A stretch of 6,134 bases of DNA from the NCBI GenBank assembly GCA_937917475.1, contig CALDNF010000055.1:1-6134 (forward strand), read 5' to 3'. This stretch comes from an uncultured Faecalibacterium sp. GTDB taxonomy: Bacteria > Bacillota > Clostridia > Oscillospirales > Ruminococcaceae. Position 1 is the first letter of the stretch; each line of letters begins with the position of its first letter. A program made the translations under genes and the position numbers. This document shows, one piece after another, positions 1-5,130 of this stretch. A model generated the notes under the pieces. That model did no database searches and was not told the DNA's origin. It saw only the letters and a list, made by a program, of their open reading frames with translations.

Positions 1-16
1 CTGTTAACGTTAAAGC

Positions 17-64
17 AAAAGACCAGAGTTGTAAAGCCTTTTGGCTAAATAACTCTGGTCTTTT
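17..64. terminator. Bidirectional intrinsic terminator
   Basis: Perfect 14-bp inverted repeat with arms 17-30 and 51-64, whose outer ends are A-rich on the left and T-rich on the right. Each strand therefore gives a GC-containing stem followed by a U run. The 20-base loop contains a second short hairpin (AGCC 35-38 with GGCT 43-46 around TTTT), so the whole can fold as one long rod. On the minus strand it lies 36 bases past the stop codon of the cystatin-like gene and probably ends that transcript. On the plus strand it would end a transcript entering from the left, outside the window. Confidence 0.85.
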
Positions 65-100
65 TATTGGGGCTTGTGCAACAGCCTCTTTTTGCTGTGC

Positions 101-484
101 TTATTCTTCCGGGGTCGAGATGCCGAGGACCGATGCATTGCCGTCCAGATCCTGATAGATGGTGACCACCGCTAGATAGGGTTCTGCGCCGGGGTAGACC
201 ACCGTTGCCTCGCAGAGGATGCGGTAGTTCGTCCCTGCAACCACCTGCGTACCCAGCAGTTCCAGCGGCTTGTAGCTCACGCCCACCAGACCTTCCATAG
301 CCTTGTCGAAAGCGGCCTGTGCCTCCGGGGTCAGGGCCGAGGATTCCGGCTGCACCCAGCCGCCCACCACGGCATCGGATGCTGTTTTTGCCTCCTGAAG
401 TCCCTGTTCAATAGGGGCGTATACCGTAACGCCCACCGTGACAGCTACCGCCGCCGCTGCTGCCAGCAATGCAAGATGCGTCAT
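101..484 (-). CDS. Exported or membrane-anchored cystatin-like protein
   Basis: A 127-residue protein. Residues 3-23 are a very hydrophobic Ala/Val-rich segment that should export or anchor it; it has no Lys or Arg before the core and no lipobox Cys, and Pro at 24 makes cleavage after VYA unlikely. The exported part shows cystatin-type features in the right order: Gly-Gly at 41-42, a predicted helix around 53-67 (starting LTPE), the loop QVVAGTNY at 80-87, then beta-like strands with a turn at 97-103. In cystatins and stefins the N-terminal Gly and the QxVxG loop enter the active-site cleft of papain-type cysteine proteases. Protease inhibition here is inference; it could be a cystatin fold with another role. 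The second binding loop (Pro-Trp) is not evident. The start is fixed by an in-frame TGA at 488-490 just upstream and an AAGGAGG site at 493-499, 8 bases from the ATG. It appears to be a monocistronic unit downstream of cysS. Confidence 0.85.
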   Translation of the reverse strand: MTHLALLAAAAAVAVTVGVTVYAPIEQGLQEAKTASDAVVGGWVQPESSALTPEAQAAFDKAMEGLVGVSYKPLELLGTQVVAGTNYRILCEATVVYPGAEPYLAVVTIYQDLDGNASVLGISTPEE

Positions 485-510
485 AGTTCATTCCTCCTTC
501 GGTTTTACCT

Positions 511-539
511 TTCATAGGGAATACGTCCGGCCCTGTGAA
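511..539 (-). promoter_or_regulatory. Candidate promoter of the cystatin-like gene
   Basis: On the minus strand a -35-like TTCACA (534-539) is separated by 17 bases from a -10-like TATGAA (511-516). It lies between the cysS terminator and the AAGGAGG site, which suits a gene needing its own start. The predicted leader is only about 20 bases. The -10 matches consensus at four of six positions, so this is a moderate call. Confidence 0.4.
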
Positions 540-566
540 GAAATTGCACATTTTCCATATTTTTCA

Positions 567-607
567 AAAAAAGCTGCCGTAATGGTCTCCCCTACGGCAG
601 CTTTTTT
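567..607. terminator. Intrinsic terminator of cysS
   Basis: Perfect 15-bp inverted repeat, arms 567-581 and 593-607, with an 11-base loop and A/T runs at the outer ends. On the minus strand the hairpin starts 8 bases after the cysS stop codon and ends in a run of seven T residues, a textbook intrinsic terminator. Its symmetry would let it also act on the plus strand. It separates cysS from the cystatin-like gene, making these independent units. Confidence 0.93.
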
Positions 608-615
608 GTTTCAGG

Positions 616-2013
616 TTACAGTTTGGACAGCTGGGGGCCCTGTGCGGTATCTTTGACCGCCCAGCCCATCTCGGTCAGCTGTGCACGGATGGCGTCAGCG
701 GTGGCCCAATCCTTTGCCTTCTTGGCAGCGGCACGCTTCTCCACCAGCTCAGTCACCTCGGCAGGCACTTCGTCCTTCTTGCGGTTATACATCAGGCCCA
801 GCACACCGGTGATCTCGTCAAAGGCAGCGGCAGCAGCTTCCAGAGCCGCCTTGCTGGAAGACGCAGACAGGGTGTTGATTTCCTTGACCAGATCAAACAC
901 CGCCGCCAGAGCATCGGGGGTGTTCAGGTCATCGTCCATGGCCTTGCAGAACTTCTCCCGTGCCTCGTCGGCCTTGGTCTTGAGGGTCTCGTCGGTGCCG
1001 AACTCGGTCTTGCTCAGGGCAAAGTCCAGATTCTCCCGGCAGGTGTACAGACGCTCCAGACTGTTCTTGCAGCTCTCAATGAGGTCCACGGTGTAGTTCA
1101 GGGGCATCCGGTAGCCTGCGGTCAGCATGAAGTAGCGGATGGGCTCATAGCCGTAGACATTGGCCACATCCCGCACGGTAAAGAAGTTGTGCAGACTCTT
1201 GGACATCTTCTGATTGTCCACGTTGATGAAGCCGTTGTGCATCCAGTAACGGGCAAACTCGCAGCCGTTGGCGCACTCGCTCTGGGCGATCTCGTTCTCA
1301 TGGTGGGGGAAGATCAGGTCCTGACCGCCGCAGTGAAGGTCAATGGTCTTGCCCAGATGGGTGCGGCTCATGGCACTGCACTCGATGTGCCAGCCCGGGC
1401 GGCCCATGCCGTAGGGGCTCTCCCATGCAGGCTCACCGGGCTTTGCAGCCTTCCAGACCGCAAAATCCGCCGGGTCCTCTTTCAGGTCATCGTCCATCTG
1501 GCTGCGCAGTTCACGGTTGCCGCTCTCCAGATCCTCCAGCTTCAGATGGCTCAGCTTGCCGTAGGCCGGATCACTCTTGACCCGGAAATACACATCGCCA
1601 TTCTTGGCAACATAAGCATGGCCGGAATCGATCAGATCCTTGACGATATCCAGGATCTGGGCAATGTGCTCGGTCGCCCGGGGCTGGACGGTAGGCTTTT
1701 TGCAGTTCAGGCCGGCGGCATCCTTGAGGTACTCAGCCTCAAACCGCTGGGCAACCTCCTTCATGGAGGTGCCTTCCTCCTGCCCCTTCTTGATCAGCTT
1801 ATCATCGATATCGGTGATATTGGAGACATAGATGACCTTGTTGCCCCGGTATTCCAGATAACGGCGCAGGGTATCAAAAACGATCAGGGGACGGGCATTG
1901 CCGATGTGGATATAATTATAGACAGTGGGACCGCAGACGTAGATCCGGTATTCGCCGGGAATCTGCGGAACAAATTCCTCTTTCTGTCGGGTCAGCGTGT
2001 TAAAAATCTGCAT
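616..2013 (-). CDS. cysS: Cysteinyl-tRNA synthetase
   Basis: A class I aminoacyl-tRNA synthetase of 465 residues, the usual length for CysRS, which charges tRNA-Cys with cysteine in the cytosol using ATP. The HIGH-type signature reads HIGN at 36-39 and the KMSKS loop is at 269-273. The four zinc ligands known from the E. coli enzyme, which select cysteine, are present as C27, C212, H237 and E241. The C-terminal third (about 310-465) is the helical tRNA-binding part, ending in the typical KDWATADAIR region. The ATG is preceded by AAGGAG (2022-2027) at an 8-base distance and by a consensus promoter. The gene is complete, transcribed alone and closed by a terminator. The predicted leader is about 20 bases, too short for a T-box riboswitch, which controls many synthetase genes in Firmicutes. 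Confidence 0.98.
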   Translation of the reverse strand: MQIFNTLTRQKEEFVPQIPGEYRIYVCGPTVYNYIHIGNARPLIVFDTLRRYLEYRGNKVIYVSNITDIDDKLIKKGQEEGTSMKEVAQRFEAEYLKDAAGLNCKKPTVQPRATEHIAQILDIVKDLIDSGHAYVAKNGDVYFRVKSDPAYGKLSHLKLEDLESGNRELRSQMDDDLKEDPADFAVWKAAKPGEPAWESPYGMGRPGWHIECSAMSRTHLGKTIDLHCGGQDLIFPHHENEIAQSECANGCEFARYWMHNGFINVDNQKMSKSLHNFFTVRDVANVYGYEPIRYFMLTAGYRMPLNYTVDLIESCKNSLERLYTCRENLDFALSKTEFGTDETLKTKADEAREKFCKAMDDDLNTPDALAAVFDLVKEINTLSASSSKAALEAAAAAFDEITGVLGLMYNRKKDEVPAEVTELVEKRAAAKKAKDWATADAIRAQLTEMGWAVKDTAQGPQLSKL

Positions 2014-2039
2014 AATGACTTCTCCTTTATTATGGTTTT

Positions 2040-2068
2040 ATTATATCCGGGCCCTATCTTGAAGTCAA
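2040..2068 (-). promoter_or_regulatory. cysS promoter (sigma-A type)
   Basis: On the minus strand TTGACT (2063-2068, five of six consensus bases) and a perfect TATAAT (2040-2045) are 17 bases apart. Transcription would start near 2033, leaving about 20 bases of leader with AAGGAG before the cysS ATG. Confidence 0.85.
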
Positions 2069-2083
2069 GGCAAATCGGGGCTT

Positions 2084-2112
2084 TTGACAGCTCTCTTCTG
2101 CTGTGCTACACT
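2084..2112 (+). promoter_or_regulatory. Promoter of the GNAT acetyltransferase gene
   Basis: A perfect TTGACA (2084-2089) is followed after 17 bases by TACACT (2107-2112). TGC at 2104-2106 provides an extended -10 element that can compensate for the weaker hexamer. Transcription would start near 2119, about 30 bases before the ATG. It is back to back with the cysS promoter, the two -35 boxes being 15 bases apart. Confidence 0.75.
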
Positions 2113-2148
2113 GGAACGCAGAGATTCTTTTTCAACAGGAGGCACTTC

Positions 2149-2634
2149 ATGCAGATCATCACCGAACGTCTTTTTCTGATCCCTTTGTCCGACGACGCTC
2201 TGTGCGCCCTCATTGACCGCACCGCAGACCCGGAGCTGGCTGAAGCCTACGGTGAGATGCTGGCCGGAAGCCGCAATTTCCCCGAACAGCATCTCTGGTA
2301 CACCGCATGGGGGATCTATCAGAACGATTCCGGTGATTTTGTGGGAGACCTTTGTTTCAAGGGCCTGCCCGCAAACGGTCAGCCGGAGATCGGCTACGGC
2401 ATCCAACCGGAATTCGAGGGGCAGGGTTACGCCACCGAGGCCGTCCGGGCCGCCTGCCAATGGGCTTTTTCTCAGCCCGGCATCACTGCCGTGGAAGCCG
2501 AGACTGCTCCGGACAATGCCGCTTCTCAGGCTGTTCTCCGCAAGGTAGGTTTTGTTCCCACCGGCACCATGGGCAAGGAGGGGCCAAGGTTTATTTTCCC
2601 CTTTACATCTCCCCCAACTTGTGCCATAATTTAA
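2149..2634 (+). CDS. GNAT-family N-acetyltransferase (RimJ/RimL-like)
   Basis: A 161-residue single-domain acetyl-CoA-dependent N-acetyltransferase, probably cytosolic. The N-terminal ITERLFLIPL strand is typical of the RimJ/RimL-type subgroup. The acetyl-CoA pyrophosphate-binding motif A is seen at about 82-97 (GYGIQPEFEGQGYATE) and motif B at about 121-137 (PDNAASQAVLRKVGF). The natural acceptor cannot be told from sequence: protein N-termini, antibiotics and small amines are all known for the family. AGGAGG at 2137-2142, 6 bases before the ATG, fixes the start; the frame stays open far upstream, but that part is antisense to cysS. The last ten or so residues (after GPRFIF) go beyond the usual family end and overlap the asnA promoter. 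No terminator separates it from asnA, so read-through is likely. Confidence 0.93.
   Translation: MQIITERLFLIPLSDDALCALIDRTADPELAEAYGEMLAGSRNFPEQHLWYTAWGIYQNDSGDFVGDLCFKGLPANGQPEIGYGIQPEFEGQGYATEAVRAACQWAFSQPGITAVEAETAPDNAASQAVLRKVGFVPTGTMGKEGPRFIFPFTSPPTCAII
2602..2630 (+). promoter_or_regulatory. Candidate asnA promoter inside the GNAT gene tail
   Basis: TTTACA (2602-2607) and CATAAT (2625-2630) lie 17 bases apart, each matching consensus at five of six positions, with TGC at 2622-2624 forming an extended -10. The start would fall near 2637, just after the GNAT stop codon, giving a leader of roughly 68 bases for asnA. Confidence 0.65.
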
Positions 2635-2652
2635 GCTATTAAATGGGAAAGC

Positions 2653-2685
2653 TGCTCCGGTGCAGGGACGAGCCTGCACAGAGCG
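2653..2685 (+). promoter_or_regulatory. Stable hairpin in the asnA 5' leader
   Basis: The leader has a perfect 7-bp stem (GTGCAGG 2660-2666 with CCTGCAC 2673-2679) around the hexaloop GACGAG. It is extended by GCTC 2654-2657 with GAGC 2681-2684, plus a T-G wobble, across a small internal loop. It ends 5 bases before the GAGGGG ribosome binding site (2691-2696). There is no T run, so it is not a terminator. It matches no riboswitch class I recognise. A role in translation or mRNA stability is inference. Confidence 0.5.
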
Positions 2686-2704
2686 CAAGAGAGGGGTAAC
2701 TGTT

Positions 2705-3718
2705 ATGAGCAAAATTACGATCCCGGAAAACTACACGCCTGCGCTGAACCTGTACGACACCCAGCGGGCCATTGGCACCGTCAAGCGGCTGTTTGCAGAC
2801 ACACTCTGCGCTACGCTGAACCTCTACCGTGTGTCGGCTCCGCTGTTTCTGGAAGCATCCACCGGTCTGAACGACGACCTGAACGGTGTGGAGCGGAAGG
2901 TCACCTTTGACATCAAGGACAGCGGCACCGAAGCACAGGTAGTGCAGTCGCTGGCAAAGTGGAAGCGCAAGGCCCTCAAGGACTACGGATTCCGGGTAGG
3001 CAAAGGCCTGTACTGCGACATGAACGCCATCCGCCGGGACGAAGAGCTGGATAACCTCCACTCCGTCTATGTGGACCAGTGGGATTGGGAAAAGATCATC
3101 CGGGAAGAAGACCGGAACGAAGCCTACCTCAAGAATGTGGTGCGCTCCATCGTCTCTGCCGTCTGCGCCACCGAGATGAACCTTCACGCCATGTTCCCCC
3201 AGCTGCAGGACCTGCCGCTCCACACCCCCAACGTGACCTTCATCACCACGCAGGAGCTGGAGGACAAGTACCCGGAGCTGACCCCCAAGGAGCGGGAGAA
3301 CGCTTTTGTCAAGGAAAACGGCACCACCTTCCTGATGAAGATCGGTGCTCCCCTCAAGAGCGGTAAGCCCCACGACGGCCGTGCCCCTGACTACGACGAT
3401 TGGGACCTGAACGGCGATCTGCTGTTCTGGAACAATCCCCTGCAGTGCAGCTATGAGCTGAGCAGCATGGGCATCCGTGTCAGCCCCGAAAGCATGGACA
3501 AGCAGCTGACCATGGCAGGCTGTGATGACCGCCGCTCTCTGCCCTTCCACAAAGCCGTCCTCTCCGGCGAGCTGCCCTACACCATCGGCGGCGGCATCGG
3601 TCAGAGCCGCCTGTGTATGCTGCTGCTGGGCAGTGCCCACATCGGCGAGGTTCAGGCCAGCGTCTGGGACGAGGCCACCCGCACCGCCTGCGCCAAGGCT
3701 GGCATCCCTCTGCTGTAA
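2705..3718 (+). CDS. asnA: Aspartate-ammonia ligase (asparagine synthetase A)
   Basis: A 337-residue protein, close to the roughly 330 of E. coli AsnA. It makes asparagine from aspartate, ammonia and ATP (giving AMP and pyrophosphate) in the cytosol, using free ammonia rather than glutamine, unlike AsnB. The fold is related to class II aspartyl-tRNA synthetases. Family segments seen are IPENYTPALNLYDTQRAI at 6-23, HSVYVDQWDWEK at 119-130, DGRAPDYDDWDLNGD at 224-238 and the motif 3-like GGGIGQSRL at 295-303, with Arg302 the expected ATP-contacting arginine. I start at the ATG preceded by GAGGGG at an 8-base distance; a GTG at 2660 in the same frame would add 15 residues but has no ribosome binding site and lies in the leader hairpin. 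It has its own likely promoter and a strong terminator, and may also be read from the GNAT promoter. Confidence 0.97.
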   Translation: MSKITIPENYTPALNLYDTQRAIGTVKRLFADTLCATLNLYRVSAPLFLEASTGLNDDLNGVERKVTFDIKDSGTEAQVVQSLAKWKRKALKDYGFRVGKGLYCDMNAIRRDEELDNLHSVYVDQWDWEKIIREEDRNEAYLKNVVRSIVSAVCATEMNLHAMFPQLQDLPLHTPNVTFITTQELEDKYPELTPKERENAFVKENGTTFLMKIGAPLKSGKPHDGRAPDYDDWDLNGDLLFWNNPLQCSYELSSMGIRVSPESMDKQLTMAGCDDRRSLPFHKAVLSGELPYTIGGGIGQSRLCMLLLGSAHIGEVQASVWDEATRTACAKAGIPLL

Positions 3719-3728
3719 ATTTTCGACA

Positions 3729-3766
3729 AAAAATAACGGTCTGTCAATCGGCAGACCGTTATTTTT
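3729..3766. terminator. Bidirectional terminator between asnA and the membrane protein gene
   Basis: A perfect 15-bp inverted repeat (3729-3743 with 3752-3766), extended by T-G and C-G pairs to close an AATC tetraloop. Outer A and T runs give a U tract on both strands. It starts 10 bases after the asnA stop and lies 6 bases past the stop of the convergent gene, so it probably serves both. Confidence 0.95.
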
Positions 3767-3772
3767 ATACCA

Positions 3773-4444
3773 TCAGTGCCGGAACAGCAGGCCGACCTTC
3801 CGCTTCCGGCGGTTGCCGCCTGCCAGCCAGACCAGCCATGCGTAGAACAGGTTCATGCTCAGGATCACTACGACCCAGAGCAGCGACTCCTGCATCGTCT
3901 GCCGGTAGACCATCAGGAAGGGATACGGTCCCTCGATCCAGTGGTTCACATTGGCCCAGACCGCAAGAGAGCCGTAAAGCAGGGTGGGGATCAGGGCGCA
4001 GAACACATTCCGCCCCCGAAGCCTCGGCTCCCGCTCCAAAAAGACAAAGGAGACAAAGGCACACAGCGGGTTGAGCAGGTGATGATAGAGCATGGAACTC
4101 TCGGTCAGCAGGAACACCACACCACCCTCGTTGGGATAATAGGGTGCCAGCACAAACACCACCGTCAGGAAAGTCATGGTCAAACAGCAGGTGGCAATGT
4201 ATTTGAGCCGCTTGACCCAGAGCGGCACCTCCCGCCCGGTGACCAGACTGCCCGCCTGACAGACTGCCATCAGCAGGCAGACCGCCGCCGTGAAGAAGTT
4301 GGAATTTTCGGTGTAAAAGGTGAACATCTGCATCCCCACCGCCTCCCAGCTGAGCCGGGCAGCAATGGGTTCCATTGCCACCACCGCCAGATTGAGCAGG
4401 ATGGACAGGATGCGTCGGCAGACATTCCAGAGTTTTTTGCGCAT
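3773..4444 (-). CDS. Six-helix membrane protein, Pr6Pr / AIG1-ADTRP-like
   Basis: A 223-residue integral membrane protein. Hydrophobic segments lie near residues 10-28, 48-66, 82-100, 109-135, 147-165 and 187-209, with basic residues at both termini (MRKK at the start, NRRKRK near the end). Two conserved-looking patches stand out: FYTENSN at 43-49, at the start of helix 2, and YHHLLNP at 120-126, in helix 4. These resemble the Pr6Pr family and, more distantly, the FAR-17a/AIG1-like superfamily. In animal AIG1 and ADTRP a membrane-embedded Thr and His are catalytic for hydrolysing fatty acid esters of hydroxy fatty acids. Thr45 and His121 or His122 would be the equivalents. The assignment is from memory of motifs; enzymatic activity is inference. 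The ATG has GGAG at 4453-4456, 8 bases away. A weak TATAAC (4462-4467) may be its -10, but no convincing -35 was found. Confidence 0.85.
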   Translation of the reverse strand: MRKKLWNVCRRILSILLNLAVVAMEPIAARLSWEAVGMQMFTFYTENSNFFTAAVCLLMAVCQAGSLVTGREVPLWVKRLKYIATCCLTMTFLTVVFVLAPYYPNEGGVVFLLTESSMLYHHLLNPLCAFVSFVFLEREPRLRGRNVFCALIPTLLYGSLAVWANVNHWIEGPYPFLMVYRQTMQESLLWVVVILSMNLFYAWLVWLAGGNRRKRKVGLLFRH

Positions 4445-4484
4445 GAAAAGCTCTCCGTTTAGTTATAATTTGCAAAAATATCAA

Positions 4485-4513
4485 AGAAACGAGCGGTTCT
4501 GCCGCTCGTTTCT
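4485..4513 (-). terminator. Terminator of the rimO-pgsA operon
   Basis: A perfect 12-bp inverted repeat, GC-rich near the loop (4485-4496 with 4502-4513, loop TTCTG). On the minus strand it starts 11 bases after the pgsA stop and is followed by a T-rich but interrupted tail (TTTGATATTTTT). The tail overlaps the region where the promoter of the next minus-strand gene should lie. The plus-strand side lacks a good T run, so I call it one-directional. Confidence 0.78.
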
Positions 4514-4524
4514 CACGTTTGGGC

Positions 4525-5109
4525 TTATTTTGCGGTGTTGATGAAGCTGCGGTTGTCCCACAGATACTTGATGCCGGAAACTGCCGTTACCACTGCCACC
4601 AGCCAGCACAGGCCGGAAGCGATGAAGCCCACGTCTCCCTTGGCAACTGCCCCCGGAACAAGGGCCGTGCCAAAGAAGTAGAAGATGATGCTCAGCATCT
4701 GGAGCACAGTCTTGACCTTACCCCACATATTGGCGGCGATCACCTTGCCATCCTTGGCACCGGCAGCCACCATCCGCAGGCCGGAGACCGCAAATTCCCG
4801 GGCCAGAATGATACAGAGCACCACCGGGCTGCACACGCCGTCCCGCATCATGTAGATGAAGGCCACAGTGGTCAGCAGCTTGTCGGCCAGCGGGTCGGCA
4901 AACTTGCCAAAGTCGGTGACCATGTTCCACTTGCGGGCCAGATGGCCGTCCAGAAAATCGGTAAAGCTTGCAACTGCAAAGACGATACCGGCGATCAGGT
5001 ACAGGGTGCTGTTGAAGTCCTCCTGACCAAAGCGGGTCAGGGAAACAAAGATCATGAACACCGGCACCAGAATGATCCGGGCCAGAGTCAGTTTATTGGG
5101 CAGATTCAT
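4525..5109 (-). CDS. pgsA: CDP-diacylglycerol-glycerol-3-phosphate 3-phosphatidyltransferase
   Basis: A 194-residue integral membrane enzyme that transfers the phosphatidyl group of CDP-diacylglycerol to glycerol-3-phosphate, the committed step to phosphatidylglycerol and cardiolipin. The N-terminus (MNLPNKLTLARI) is typical of PgsA. The CDP-alcohol phosphotransferase signature is complete: D51, D54, G55, A58, R59, G68, D72 and D76, holding the metal-binding aspartates and the D-G-x2-A-R-x8-G-x3-D-x3-D spacing. Four to five further hydrophobic segments follow, and the length is normal. It follows rimO by 21 bases, with its own GGAGGGG site (5117-5123) 7 bases from the ATG, so the two are co-transcribed. 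rimO next to pgsA is a common arrangement in Firmicutes. A close relative with another alcohol acceptor is possible, but length and N-terminus favour PgsA. Confidence 0.95.
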   Translation of the reverse strand: MNLPNKLTLARIILVPVFMIFVSLTRFGQEDFNSTLYLIAGIVFAVASFTDFLDGHLARKWNMVTDFGKFADPLADKLLTTVAFIYMMRDGVCSPVVLCIILAREFAVSGLRMVAAGAKDGKVIAANMWGKVKTVLQMLSIIFYFFGTALVPGAVAKGDVGFIASGLCWLVAVVTAVSGIKYLWDNRSFINTAK

Positions 5110-5130
5110 AAGGATACCCCTCCAATTTTG

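Noticed and set aside
438..656. 72-codon plus-strand frame across the cysS terminator
   Set aside because: It crosses the terminator hairpin and overlaps two well-supported minus-strand genes. It has no ribosome binding site and no recognisable features.
1189..2148. Long plus-strand extension upstream of the acetyltransferase
   Set aside because: It is antisense to cysS. The GNAT homology begins at the ATG at 2149, which has its own AGGAGG and promoter.
2660..2679. Guanidine-II (mini-ykkC) type hairpin because of the ACGA in the loop
   Set aside because: That class needs two hairpins with ACGR tetraloops closed by G-C pairs. Here there is one hairpin, and the flanking loop bases are G and G, which do not pair.
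2637..2704. T-box leader for asnA
   Set aside because: The leader is far too short and lacks the T-box sequence and a terminator-antiterminator pair.
2639..3640. 333-codon minus-strand frame opposite asnA
   Set aside because: The opposite strand encodes a full-length AsnA with conserved motifs. The antisense translation has no family features and reads through the asnA leader.
3765..4484. 239-codon minus-strand frame overlapping the membrane protein
   Set aside because: It is a shifted frame of the same region, has no ribosome binding site, and runs into the terminator at 3729-3766. The 223-residue frame has clear helices and a ribosome binding site.
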